From Rhizobium sp. BK251 (GTDB lineage Bacteria > Pseudomonadota > Alphaproteobacteria > Rhizobiales > Rhizobiaceae): a stretch of DNA of 64,000 nt. The stretch spans positions 248,001-312,000 of the forward strand of contig NZ_SLUQ01000009.1 of assembly GCF_004345245.1 (NCBI RefSeq), given 5' to 3'. Of this stretch, positions 1 through 8,462 are shown piece after piece (positions within the stretch are counted from its first letter, which is position 1; every line of letters begins with the position of its first letter). A model generated the notes under the pieces. It did no database searches. It was not told the origin of the DNA and saw only the letters and a program-made list of their open reading frames with translations. The position numbers and the translations under genes were made by a program.

Positions 1-471
1 CACCGCAGCAATGACGCTGATCAACTCCAGTTTTCCGGCCACTCCGTCCATGGTCCCTGCGATCAGCACCGTCGCGGACAATGCGCCCGGGCCGGCGATG
101 AGCGGGGTGGCAATCGGGAATACGGCAATGTGGTGCAGGTGTTCCTTGGTAATGGCGGCGTCGGTGCTGCGCGACCGTCTATGCTGGCGCAACTCGAAGA
201 TCATCTCAAAAGCGATCGCAAACAGCATCAGGCCACCCGCTATGCGAAAGGCACCCATCGATATGCCAAGCGTCTGGAGGATCGTCGCCCCGAATAGGGC
301 AAACAGGGTGAGAATGCAGAATGCGATCAGAACGCCCCTAATTGCGACCAGCTTGCGCTGCTGGCGCGTCATGCCATGCGTTACTCCCAAGAAGAGCGGC
401 GCAAGGCCCGGCGGATCGACGGTTACGAGCAACGTGGTAAAAGCGCTAACGATAAGATCATGGGATCCCAT
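1..471 (-). CDS. MarC family integral membrane protein (3' end outside window)
   Basis: The first 157 codons of a leftward gene are visible; it runs off the left edge. The start ATG at 471 has an AAGGAGA ribosome site 7 bases upstream. The N-terminus (TLLVTVDPPGLAPLFLGVT) and the later PIATPLIAGPGALSATVLIAG stretch are typical of the MarC/UPF0056 family of six-helix inner-membrane proteins of about 200 residues. Hydrophobic segments fall near residues 7-28, 41-62 and 68-88. The family name recalls a multiple-antibiotic-resistance locus, but an antibiotic efflux role is not established, so the function stays open. Recognition is by motif and hydrophobicity only. Confidence 0.85.
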   Translation of the reverse strand, partial: MGSHDLIVSAFTTLLVTVDPPGLAPLFLGVTHGMTRQQRKLVAIRGVLIAFCILTLFALFGATILQTLGISMGAFRIAGGLMLFAIAFEMIFELRQHRRSRSTDAAITKEHLHHIAVFPIATPLIAGPGALSATVLIAGTMDGVAGKLELISVIAAV

Positions 472-674
472 GGATGTCTCCTTCGCGCTCGACGTAAAGG
501 ATGTGCCTGTGCTCTGGCAACCCCTCGGACTGAACCACGGTGAACGGTAAGGCTGATACGCTCCATGGGCCTTTAACGGAGAAGGCCCATGAGATCACGC
601 GGTCCATATCGTCGGCACTCGACGCAGCCACGCTGCAACTCTGCCAAGACATCCGCCACGGCGTATCCTTGTCT

Positions 675-1430
675 TCAGACGGGGTTCATCGCAGCGAACA
701 AGCTATCGTAGTTTCCATCCCGCTCAGCCCAACGGCGTGCTTGATCCCGTTCGAGGAGTAGCTCTCCCCGCGGGTGTCGGCCGTGTTCCAGCATCGCCAT
801 CACCTCTGAGACATAAGTGGCAAGCGGCATTGCGCGTGGGTCCGCCGCCTGAGAGGCACCGGTCAGCTCGGTTTGAACGTAGGGAGGAGACAGTTCGAGG
901 ATCTCGATCGGCAGGTTGCGCAACTGGTGACGCAGCGACGTCAGCCATGAATGCAGGAAGGCCTTGCTCGCGCAGTAAGTCGGGAAATCAGCCCGTGGCA
1001 GGAAGGCGAGTGCAGAGCTTGTCGCCATGATGGCTGCAGTCGGCTGCGTCTTCAACGTCGGCAGGAAGGCAGCTACGACGCGCAGCACTCCCAGGACGTT
1101 GGTCTGCACGATGTTCTCGGCCGTTGTTCCATCCCAATCGGCGGACGTCATGTCCTCGACGCGCGATATCCCGGTATTGGCGATCAACACGTTCAGGTCA
1201 GGGAAGCGTTGGCGAACATCACGTGCCGTGCGTTCCAAGGCTTGAGGATCATTCAGGTCGAGATGCATGCCGACGATGCCGGGGCGACGATCCGTGATGT
1301 CGGTCAGCAGATCATGTCGGCGTCCGGCTACGATCACGCGGTTGCCCCGGTCGTGAAACGCCTCGGCGAGCGCACGCCCGATCCCGCTCGTGCCGCCTGT
1401 TATGAGGATGGTGTTGTCAGTCATTCGCAT
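675..1430 (-). CDS. SDR family oxidoreductase (DltE-like)
   Basis: This 251-residue protein is a classical short-chain dehydrogenase/reductase. It has the cofactor motif TGGTSGIG near residue 11, an NTG variant of the NAG motif, a serine in ATSSAL and the catalytic YCASK tetrad element. The overall pattern fits the DltE/COG3967 subgroup, soluble cytoplasmic NAD(P)-dependent oxidoreductases of unknown substrate. The ATG at 1430 has AAAGG 8 bases upstream; a second in-frame ATG lies two codons later. It stands alone, with MarC downstream on the same strand about 200 bases away. The substrate cannot be inferred from its neighbours. Confidence 0.88.
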   Translation of the reverse strand: MRMTDNTILITGGTSGIGRALAEAFHDRGNRVIVAGRRHDLLTDITDRRPGIVGMHLDLNDPQALERTARDVRQRFPDLNVLIANTGISRVEDMTSADWDGTTAENIVQTNVLGVLRVVAAFLPTLKTQPTAAIMATSSALAFLPRADFPTYCASKAFLHSWLTSLRHQLRNLPIEILELSPPYVQTELTGASQAADPRAMPLATYVSEVMAMLEHGRHPRGELLLERDQARRWAERDGNYDSLFAAMNPV

Positions 1431-1695
1431 TGTTGGAACCTTTCCATAGCGTTTTAAGGAAAGGCCACGGCGTCATCATCAACCCGGCGCAACGCCCTGG
1501 ACGACCCTGAGTGATCGGTCGAAGGATTGGCTGTGGGAGTGACTTGAATTGTTACCGCGCCTTTACACCCGAGATTTCCCTGCTGGGACCTTCTCGACAA
1601 AGGACGCGTTGGATGACGGTAACGCCTACGACAGAGTGTCTTGCACCGCTGCAGGTGGATAGCTAGTCGACAGGGCCCCTGCAGTCAACTCGTCA

Positions 1696-1890
1696 ATGAG
1701 TGGAAGTCCGCAGCCAATCGCCTTGATGGACCGGGAGATATTTGCCGGGGCTTTTGAAGATGCGCGTCTTGTGGCCGTTTGCGGATTGAATATCGACCCC
1801 TACATGGGAAATACTCCGGCGCGGACGTATCGGGAATGGCTCGACTTTGCGTCTTCAGGGAAATTAGAATGCGGGCAAAGCCGCCTTGCC
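1696..1890 (+). pseudogene. possible frameshifted GNAT acetyltransferase remnant
   Basis: The 626-base gap between the SDR and VOC genes holds no intact gene. From about 1750 one forward frame reads AFEDARLVAVCGLNIDPYMG, like the core strand of GNAT N-acetyltransferases. The next family-like stretch (SGADVSGMARLCVFREIRMR, compare a strand ending in an RRRG-type acetyl-CoA loop) continues in another frame. That suggests a frameshift plus loss of both ends. The frames are short and the match is from memory of family patterns, so chance similarity remains possible. The rest of the gap (1431-1695 and 1891-2040) shows nothing I can name. Confidence 0.35.
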
Positions 1891-2056
1891 CATCAAAAGT
1901 CGGCCGGAAGCCGCCGACCTGGGATTTGCTGGGCCGATACGCTCATTGGGCTGACCCCGCTGTTGTGGTAAAGTTGCCCGACCAGTCCTAGCCCTTTTGC
2001 TGCGTTGCTGTGCCCTCAGGCGGCGTCACGGCTGCGCTGTTCTTGGAGGAACAGGA

Positions 2057-2440
2057 ATGCCGGAGACGACGGTCAATGTTCGCTACATGGTCGATGACGT
2101 GGAGGCCGCCATCGCCTGGTATACGGGCCACCTTGGCTTCTCGCTTCTGTCAAACCACGCTCCCGCCTTCGCGGATGTGCGGCGCGGCGCGTTGCGGCTC
2201 CTGCTCAGTGGACCGATGAGCTCGGCGGGACGGCCGATGCCAGATGGTGAGCGACCGGGGCCAGGCGGCTGGAATCGCATACACCTCGTCGTGGAAGATC
2301 TGCCGAGCGAATTGGCAAGGCTCAGGGCTGCCGGCGTTCTGTTCCGCAATGAACTGGTCACTGGACCCGGAGGAGTGCAGATTCTTCTGGTTGACCCTTC
2401 CGGCAATGTCGTCGAGTTGTTCCAGCCGGCTAGCGGATAA
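2057..2440 (+). CDS. VOC family (glyoxalase/bleomycin-resistance fold) protein
   Basis: The 127-residue product is a single vicinal-oxygen-chelate unit of two beta-alpha-beta-beta-beta modules. Module one is seen in VRYMVDDVEAAIAWYTGHLGF, module two in RIHLVVEDLPSELARLRAAG and the ending DPSGNVVELFQP. The second-half His and Glu metal positions are present, but the usual first-strand His is Arg (VRYMV), so ordinary glyoxalase-type metal binding is uncertain. The start at 2057 follows GGAGGA with 7-base spacing and is preferred to an in-frame start 60 bases upstream. It is monocistronic; substrate unknown. Confidence 0.85.
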   Translation: MPETTVNVRYMVDDVEAAIAWYTGHLGFSLLSNHAPAFADVRRGALRLLLSGPMSSAGRPMPDGERPGPGGWNRIHLVVEDLPSELARLRAAGVLFRNELVTGPGGVQILLVDPSGNVVELFQPASG

Positions 2441-2614
2441 TCTGCAAGGGGTCAGAGGCTGACGAAAGCTTTGGTCCGCTCTCCGCCAAAGGCAACCATT
2501 CGGCTCCGCAGAGCGCCGAGGCGACAGCCGCGAAAATGACCAATCCCGAGGCCTTGGGGCGCAATTCGAAAGATCAGCCAATTATCCGGGTCTTTGAAAA
2601 CAGCTAACGTGAAT

Positions 2615-3457
2615 TCAGCTCTTCGCGAAGTCCGCCGCTGTGAGAGGAACAGGTCTGTAGCCGCCGACATCAGCAATATCGTATTCCCGACCCAGCTCTG
2701 CTGCGACCAGGACCTGCCCCGATTTCGACATCAGCGCAGGGTCCCGCCAAAGTCCGGCAATGACGTGGCCGATGAAGCTGGGGGATTCGGAGTTGGACAA
2801 GTCGAAATATTCGGCGTTCTGCAAGACGGCTTCGGTGCGTACCAGACCGGGATAGAGCGCGACGGCGGCTACATTGTGTGGCAGCAGTTCATGCGCGAAG
2901 TCCGCGGCCATCTTGTCGGCAGCGGCTTTGGCGACACCATAGATCGCGTTCCCCTCGTAGAGTTGCGCGGCCCAGAATGAAATATTGACGATCAGACCGC
3001 TCTGCGCCGAGATCATCATCGGTGCCACTGCACGCGACATCATGAAAGCCGCCCTCAGTGCAGTGTCGATCATTGCGTCCCACCGCCAGATGGGCTGCTC
3101 CCAGAAGGGCCGAGGCCAGGTAAATTCGCCGTCCTCAACCATGTTTTCATAGCCGGGCCATGCATTGTTCACCAGAATATCCAGCCTGTTGCCGGCTCGA
3201 ATCTCGTCGGCCACGCGCTCGGTTTCGGCGTCGTTGCTATGGTCACAATGATGAACGACAACTCGTCCGGGTAGTTTCTCAGCCTCAAGCTCGAGCCCAT
3301 CCAGCGATCCCGCGCGGTTGCCCCGCACGCGTGCTTCTGCCTCGGAACGCGTCCTGCCGGTAACGTGTACCGTGGCTCCTTCGGCGAGCAGAGCCAGCGC
3401 AATCCCGCGGCCGATACCGCGGCTTCCACCCGTTACCAGCGCGACGACATCTTTCAT
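2615..3457 (-). CDS. SDR family NAD(P)-dependent oxidoreductase (DHRS1-like)
   Basis: This 280-residue SDR starts MKDVVALVTGGSRGIGRGIA at an ATG with GGAGG about 9 bases upstream; a longer frame to 3508 lacks such a site. The long insertion after NNAWPGYENM and the WPRPFWEQPIWRWDAM segment are typical of DHRS1-like SDRs, which are longer than the usual 250 residues. Catalytic residues are visible as Ser in NISFWAA and YGVAK. It is probably cytoplasmic. The nearest genes give no pathway. The family assignment is firm; the substrate is not known. Confidence 0.87.
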   Translation of the reverse strand: MKDVVALVTGGSRGIGRGIALALLAEGATVHVTGRTRSEAEARVRGNRAGSLDGLELEAEKLPGRVVVHHCDHSNDAETERVADEIRAGNRLDILVNNAWPGYENMVEDGEFTWPRPFWEQPIWRWDAMIDTALRAAFMMSRAVAPMMISAQSGLIVNISFWAAQLYEGNAIYGVAKAAADKMAADFAHELLPHNVAAVALYPGLVRTEAVLQNAEYFDLSNSESPSFIGHVIAGLWRDPALMSKSGQVLVAAELGREYDIADVGGYRPVPLTAADFAKS

Positions 3458-3612
3458 GTTGGCTGGCCTCCCATACGATGGCTGTTTGCACGGCTGGTGA
3501 GCATGCATTTGGGCTGCGGTATAGCGCCCTCAAAGAATGACTCGACGCAATTGCCCCGTAAGCGTTGGCGGGCACTTCAGGAGACGTCGAGTGTAACGTC
3601 CCGTCGGTGAAG

Positions 3613-3646
3613 GAGAAGGATGCCGATCCGTGACGGTATCCTTCTC
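3613..3646. terminator. 13-bp stem-loop downstream of the L,D-transpeptidase gene
   Basis: Arms GAGAAGGATGCCG (3613-3625) and CGGTATCCTTCTC (3634-3646) pair over 13 positions with one G-U wobble around an 8-base loop. It lies 45 bases past the leftward L,D-transpeptidase stop, where a terminator would be expected. No clear U-tract follows on either strand, so it may instead stabilise a 3' end or be Rho-assisted. Confidence 0.4.
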
Positions 3647-3690
3647 GTCCGGTGTGCAGGCCGGCCTTTGTTCTGGATGGCAGGCGAGTA

Positions 3691-4263
3691 CTAAATAACG
3701 AGCACCCGCGTTCCCACCGGCGCTCGGGAATAGAGGTCCACGATATTCAAGTTCGTCAGTCGCACGCAGCCGTTCGACACCGCTTGGCCGATCGACCAGG
3801 GTTCATTGGTGCCATGGAGCCGGAACATCGTATCGCGCCCATCCTGGTACAGATACAGGGCCGCAGCTCCCAACGGATTAAGCGGTCCACCGGGAACGCC
3901 GTCCGCATATTGGAGCAGTCTCGGTTTGCGCTCCATCATGGCTTCGGTCGGCTTCCATGAGGGCCATTCGGCCTTGCGCCCGACCGTTGCCTCGCCCCTG
4001 AAGGTCAGTCCCTCCTCCCCGACCGCGACGCCGTAGCGTGTCGCACGACCGCCTGGCTCGACGTAATAGAGGAAACGTTCCCGCGTATCGACGACGATGG
4101 TTCCCGGTCGTTCAGGTCCATAGTAGGCGACTTCCTGTTTGCGATAGCGGGGATCGCGGTCGGGATCCGCGAAAGACCTTTCGTCACTGGAAACGCATCC
4201 GGAAGCCATAACTGCGAGCCCGCTGAGCAGGAGCGCGCGACGCGTGACATGGTTGCGATCCAT
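3691..4263 (-). CDS. L,D-transpeptidase lipoprotein (YkuD domain)
   Basis: The 190-residue protein has a short signal peptide with Arg-Arg at 8-9 and a lipobox MASGC placing Cys23 at the lipidation site, so it should be anchored in the envelope. The YkuD/ErfK catalytic block is present near the C-terminus: His150 in RLHGTN and Ser163-Asn-Gly-Cys166-Val-Arg. Cys166 would be the nucleophile forming meso-DAP (3-3) cross-links or attaching protein to peptidoglycan. Rhizobiales carry many such paralogues, so its specific role is unclear. It is a single gene with a stem-loop downstream. Length and motifs are complete. Confidence 0.92.
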   Translation of the reverse strand: MDRNHVTRRALLLSGLAVMASGCVSSDERSFADPDRDPRYRKQEVAYYGPERPGTIVVDTRERFLYYVEPGGRATRYGVAVGEEGLTFRGEATVGRKAEWPSWKPTEAMMERKPRLLQYADGVPGGPLNPLGAAALYLYQDGRDTMFRLHGTNEPWSIGQAVSNGCVRLTNLNIVDLYSRAPVGTRVLVI

Positions 4264-4685
4264 TCGTACCTGCCCGTTCTTGTCCCTCTAAGTTACCAAT
4301 TATCATCGCGGGCCGTGACGGCCAAGGGATGGGACCGGCGGGAAGCTGCAGTTTGTTCAGTAGATGCTAATCTGCAGCGATGTGTTGTTATCGTGCCACG
4401 GTCGCCGACCGTGGAATGACAGCGAGGAATACAACGGCAACGGTGATCGTCTAGCGACCGGTTTCCCGCTCGATGTTGCCGATCATCAAACCGCCGCCCG
4501 CCGCTTCGGTGCGAGACGGTCCGTGGACAATCACGATCGCGGTGAGGATGGCGTTTCCCCCGTCGATGATTCCAAACTGCGTTGCGGTGGCACCACGCAA
4601 CTACGACTTGCCGAAAACAAGGACGAGCTACATTCTCTCCTGCGAATGTTCTTCAGGTTCCAGCTTCGGCAAGAGGTGATTGAAA
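4264..4685. other. 422-base intergenic region, no supported gene
   Basis: This lies between the divergent transpeptidase and metallo-hydrolase genes. Open frames on both strands are short, lack a good ribosome site and resemble nothing I know. A promoter for each flanking gene must lie here but I cannot place one. An AGAGGTGA ribosome site for the rightward gene is at its right end. Confidence 0.6.
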
Positions 4686-5618
4686 ATGAGCAAATTTCAG
4701 GTTTGTGCCACTCGGAGGGAGGTCATCGCCGGGGCGCTTGCGGCGACGGCGACCTCTCTTCTGCCGCACGGCGTGTACGCGGCGGAGTTTCACCGGTTTA
4801 CGCACGGGCAGTTCGATATCACTGTCGTCAGCGATGGCTTCATCACTCTTCCGGCTGAAGTCCTGCTTCCCGACGCGACCCCGGATGAAAGAGCCACCAT
4901 CATAAAGCGGCTCGGCGGGGATCTCCAAGCCGCTCCCGTGCAGGCGAATATCCCGCTCATCAGGCAGGGAAGCGACCTGATCCTCGTCGATGATGGGTCT
5001 GGAACGCACTTCCAGGCGAGCGCCGGAAAGCTCGTCGAGAATCTCAAGACCTTGGGCGTGGATCCTGCGGACATAACGAAGGTGATCTTCACCCACGCGC
5101 ATCCCGACCATTCCGGAGCGACCACCACAGCTGAGGGAAGGGTCCTCTATCCGAACGCGCAGTACTATGTCAGCAGCGTGGAATGGGAGTTCTGGACCGA
5201 CAAGAATTATGAGGCGCACATGCCTGCCGCGCTCCATGAGTTTGCGCGCGGCGCGCAGCGCGACCTTTTCGCCGTCAAGGACAGGCTTACGCTGGTCATC
5301 CCGGGTGATGAGATCGTGTCAGGCATAAGCGCCATCGGAACGCCGGGTCACACGCCCGGACACATCTCCCTGGAACTGGCCGGAGATGGCAACCTGCTGA
5401 TTACCGGTGACGCCTGCACCAACGACATCATATTCTTCGAACATCCGAACTGGCACTTCGGCTTCGACACGGATGCGGAGGTTGCGCTAAAGAGCCGACG
5501 GACGCTGCTAGAGCAGGCCGCTGCCGGCAAGATCAAGATGCTCGGCTATCACTGGACATATCCCGGCGTGGGCTATGCCGAGCGCAAGGATAGCGCATAT
5601 CGCTTCATCGCGGCCTAG
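4686..5618 (+). CDS. exported MBL-fold metallo-hydrolase
   Basis: This 310-residue protein begins with a Tat-like leader: Arg10-Arg11 followed by a hydrophobic stretch to about residue 32 (GVYAAE), so it is probably exported folded. The metallo-beta-lactamase signature is complete: His137-Ala-His139-Pro-Asp141-His142, then TPGHTPGH and ITGDA. The overall pattern is that of glyoxalase-II/lactonase-like MBL hydrolases; the substrate cannot be read from sequence. The ATG at 4686 follows AGAGGTGA at 7 bases and is chosen over a TTG six bases upstream. It is monocistronic; a stress-type promoter lies downstream but drives away from it. Confidence 0.88.
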   Translation: MSKFQVCATRREVIAGALAATATSLLPHGVYAAEFHRFTHGQFDITVVSDGFITLPAEVLLPDATPDERATIIKRLGGDLQAAPVQANIPLIRQGSDLILVDDGSGTHFQASAGKLVENLKTLGVDPADITKVIFTHAHPDHSGATTTAEGRVLYPNAQYYVSSVEWEFWTDKNYEAHMPAALHEFARGAQRDLFAVKDRLTLVIPGDEIVSGISAIGTPGHTPGHISLELAGDGNLLITGDACTNDIIFFEHPNWHFGFDTDAEVALKSRRTLLEQAAAGKIKMLGYHWTYPGVGYAERKDSAYRFIAA

Positions 5619-5672
5619 CAGCCGGGGTCTGCGCTTCTTAGGATTATGAGCCAAGATCCGTCGAGGATTTTT

Positions 5673-5697
5673 GGAACCTTCCGCCCATTGATGCGTT
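5673..5697 (+). promoter_or_regulatory. EcfG/RpoE2-type general-stress promoter
   Basis: GGAAC at 5673 is followed by 17 bases and GTT at 5695, the alphaproteobacterial EcfG (RpoE2) consensus. Transcription would start near 5704, over 300 bases before the AEC permease gene and just before a hairpin, so a short RNA or a long leader is expected. Confidence 0.6.
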
Positions 5698-5703
5698 GAG
5701 CAT

Positions 5704-5780
5704 GTCTTACCGGTCGACTTCCCAAATCGTCGGCCGTTTAGCCCCGGCCTTCGCCCCCCAGCCAGTGCCGGGGCTTCTTA
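5704..5780 (+). ncRNA. candidate stress-induced small RNA
   Basis: About 36 bases after the predicted start is a strong stem: AGCCCCGGC (5740-5748) pairs with GCCGGGGCT (5767-5775) around an 18-base loop holding six consecutive C, followed by TCTTATG. An upstream CTTCCC stretch would be single-stranded. A roughly 75-nucleotide transcript with exposed C-rich segments would be typical of alphaproteobacterial regulatory RNAs such as GsrN of Caulobacter, also EcfG-class. The rest of the gap (5781-6022) shows nothing clear. The RNA is inferred from promoter plus terminator only. Confidence 0.35.
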
Positions 5781-6022
5781 TGTCTGCACGCCAGACCCGC
5801 CGCCTTCCCTGCGCGGCGCCACCCAATCCGCCGCCCGGAATTCATATCCACTTGAGGCATGGTTCATGGTCCCGAAGGAGTGAGGTGATCTGTTATTTCT
5901 TTCTGCCGGGCACGCTCTACATGGCTCGCATACCGCCGCATTGTTCCTTTGCTCAAAAGCGCTGCGGGTCAATGACCGGCGCGTGTGCGCGATCGTCGAT
6001 GTCGATACGAAGTAGAAAAGGA

Positions 6023-6979
6023 ATGCCGTTGACAAATGGCATGGCACAAACGATCGCGCAGGCGCTGATGCCAATCTGCTTCTGCATCCTCTTGGGATGG
6101 ATGGCCGGCAAGACGAAAGTCATGCCAACGGAATACGGCCGGGCGCTTGCGAGGTTCGTGGTGCTGTTCGCGCTGCCGATCGCACTGTTCATCGCCGCGA
6201 CGAAGGCCAATCCGCGGGATATCTTCGACATTCGGACCTTCCTGGCGCTTCTGGCGGGATTTGGCCTGACCTTCGTGATCGGCTGGCTTGGCGCGCGTCA
6301 TCTTTTCCGACACAACGAAACCGACCGCGCGGTTCAGGCCCTGGCATGCTCGTTTCCCAACATTTCCTACTGCGGCCCACCGGTTCTGGTCGCCGCTGTC
6401 GGAAATTCGGCACTTCTTATGGTCGTAACTGGCAATCTCGTCGCCGCCCTTGTCATCGTGCCGATCGCCCTGGTCGTGATGGCGAGAAACGCGAAGCATG
6501 AAGCGAAGAAGGTAAGCTTTGTGGGCGCAGTGGCGAGGGCTTTGCGCCAGCCTCTCCTGCTTCTTCCTGTCGCCGGCGCCCTTTTCGCCGTCGCGGGGAT
6601 CGGCCTGCCACCGCTTGCCGTAACTTCAGCCAAGGAAATCGGCGTGGCGGCTGGCGGGACAGCCCTGTTTGCCCTTGGGCTGATACTATCGGAAGCCCCG
6701 CTGCGGCTGGATCGTGAGATCATATTCAATGTCCTGGTCAAGAACGTGATCCAGCCGAGTGTCATTCTTGCCGTCGGCTACGCGCTTGGGCTGAGGGGAG
6801 CCAATCTTGCCCAGGCGTTCCTGCTTGGCGTCCTGCCAACGGCCGCGGAGGTCTCGGCAATCGCGGTGGCGCGAAACGCCTACGCCGAAAAGGTTGCAGG
6901 CAGCACGACCGCCAGCGTGCTGGCAAGCATCGTGACGATAAGCGTCGGGGTCGCCATCGCGCGTTTCCTCCAGTCCTGA
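6023..6979 (+). CDS. AEC family transporter (auxin efflux carrier fold)
   Basis: The approximately 318-residue protein has about ten hydrophobic segments in two halves joined by a short basic linker (ARNAKHEAKK). The pattern CSFPNISYCGPPVLVA and the C-terminal PTAAEVSAIAVARNAY match bacterial AEC-family permeases (malonate/dicarboxylate or unknown efflux substrates). Three starts compete: ATG 6023, TTG 6029 (better spaced from AAAGGA) and ATG 6041; the long in-frame extension to 5696 looks non-coding and overlaps the hairpin. It is monocistronic, possibly read from the stress-type promoter at 5673. Substrate unknown. Confidence 0.85.
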   Translation: MPLTNGMAQTIAQALMPICFCILLGWMAGKTKVMPTEYGRALARFVVLFALPIALFIAATKANPRDIFDIRTFLALLAGFGLTFVIGWLGARHLFRHNETDRAVQALACSFPNISYCGPPVLVAAVGNSALLMVVTGNLVAALVIVPIALVVMARNAKHEAKKVSFVGAVARALRQPLLLLPVAGALFAVAGIGLPPLAVTSAKEIGVAAGGTALFALGLILSEAPLRLDREIIFNVLVKNVIQPSVILAVGYALGLRGANLAQAFLLGVLPTAAEVSAIAVARNAYAEKVAGSTTASVLASIVTISVGVAIARFLQS

Positions 6980-7152
6980 TCGGGTGCGACGCATCATCGC
7001 CACTGCTTCGATCTTGCCTGCTTATCCGCCAGGCAATCCCCGAAAATGGCAAAGTCGGGGGAGCGGGCCTTGAAGGCAGCGCCAGGTGCGCGATGTCAAC
7101 ATGGTCCCGCAGTCAACTTGCACTACATGAATATTGCAACGGAGGCACAGAC

Positions 7153-7440
7153 ATGGCTAAGAGTACCAATAACACCTCAAACCGACACGAACTGGTGCGC
7201 AGACGTGCCCACGCAATATGGGAAAGAGACGGTCGCCCCGAAGGCAAGCACGACGAGCACTGGCTTCAGGCAGAGCATGAAATAGACCAGGGGATCGGCG
7301 AGATCGAAGGCGATGACACTCCAAACCTCGCCGCAATTCGCGAGGCCGCGCGGGAGCACACTGATACCTTTCTAGTCCCTAGTGACCTCGAGGATGCGGA
7401 CCAACGCGAGGCAGCGCCAGGGACGCGCGAACAGCCTTGA
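7153..7440 (+). CDS. DUF2934 domain protein
   Basis: A 95-residue acidic protein whose first 45 residues carry the DUF2934 motif: VRRRAHAIWERDGRPEGKHDEHW, followed by a helix. The ATG at 7153 has GGAGG 8 bases upstream; an in-frame extension to 7093 is not needed. The C-terminal half is charged and low-complexity. The function of DUF2934 is unknown. A second member lies at 28001 behind a stress-type promoter, whereas I find no GGAAC-type promoter here. Confidence 0.85.
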   Translation: MAKSTNNTSNRHELVRRRAHAIWERDGRPEGKHDEHWLQAEHEIDQGIGEIEGDDTPNLAAIREAAREHTDTFLVPSDLEDADQREAAPGTREQP

Positions 7441-7469
7441 GACGAGTGGAGCCGTCAAGGCGCCGGAAT

Positions 7470-8288
7470 TCACCGTGACAACTGCCCGGCATGATAGCCC
7501 AGGCGGCGCTCGAAATCCGGATTGGTCCTTGCGCCTTCGGCCAGTTGCCCAAGGCGTTTCCGTGTGCTTTCCAGCGAGGTCGCTCGACGGAAAGCGTTGG
7601 TCGAAGCGATCAGATCATCGGCATTTGGCAACCCATGCCGGTTGACGAGTTGCTTCACGGTGGACAGGCCCTCTCGATCAAACGACCGGATGCGCCGGAT
7701 GAACTCGGCCACGAACCCGTCCAGTTCGTGATCGGGCAAGGCGCGATTTATCATGCCGTATCGCTCCGCAGTTGCCGCATCGAAGTCATCGCTTCCGAGA
7801 AGCATCTCGAGCGCCCGGCCTCGTCCCATCAACAGCGTCAACCGTTCGATGGCGCCGCCCCCCGGCACCAGGCCGAATGCAACCTCCGGCTGGCAGAATA
7901 TCGCTTTCTCCAGGCTCGCAAATCGAAGGTCGCAAGCGAGAAGCATTTCGTTGCCAACGCCCCTCGCGCGGCCGCGCACCGATGCGATGCTGATTGCAGG
8001 CGATTGGCTGAGGCGTTCCGTGAAATCGATCCACACCGAGCGGCCTCCGGGCATGTCGGGCTGCGCTTCGCCGGCGCGGCTCATGTCGAAGTGCGCAATA
8101 AAGAATTCCGGATTGGCACTGTCGAAAAGCACGACCTTCAGCTCGGGATCAGCTTCCATTTCACGAGCCAATTCGTTGAGATCATTGATCGTGGCCGGGC
8201 CTATCAGGTTCAATGGCGGATTGTCGAAGGTGACATGCCAGAAGTCCGGTGAGTGCCGTGTTACCTGAAAATCCTTCTTGATCGTCAT
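7470..8288 (-). CDS. enoyl-CoA hydratase/isomerase family protein
   Basis: This 272-residue crotonase-fold protein has the N-terminal FDNPPLNLIGP strand, the oxyanion-hole region SIASVRGRARGVGNEMLLACDLRFA and the PEVAFGLVPGGGAIERL motif. The usual GG doublet of the CoA oxyanion loop is altered (RGVGNE), yet the glutamate is kept. The ATG at 8288 has GGAG 7 bases upstream and is preferred to one at 8306. A LysR gene lies upstream on the same strand. Reaction on an acyl-CoA is expected; the substrate is not evident and no other beta-oxidation gene is near. Confidence 0.87.
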   Translation of the reverse strand: MTIKKDFQVTRHSPDFWHVTFDNPPLNLIGPATINDLNELAREMEADPELKVVLFDSANPEFFIAHFDMSRAGEAQPDMPGGRSVWIDFTERLSQSPAISIASVRGRARGVGNEMLLACDLRFASLEKAIFCQPEVAFGLVPGGGAIERLTLLMGRGRALEMLLGSDDFDAATAERYGMINRALPDHELDGFVAEFIRRIRSFDREGLSTVKQLVNRHGLPNADDLIASTNAFRRATSLESTRKRLGQLAEGARTNPDFERRLGYHAGQLSR

Positions 8289-8462
8289 CCTGGTTCTCCA
8301 TCGCATTCCAAAGCATCAGATGAGACATATGGCGCGGTCCACGGCACCCGGCCACCGGCTTCGGTAGCACCCGCTCGCTACCGCGCCGTTCTGCAGGCGG
8401 TGATGCGGTTACAGATGCAATATGCGCTGACACGTTTTTGGCACCGGTCAAAGGACCGGCCG

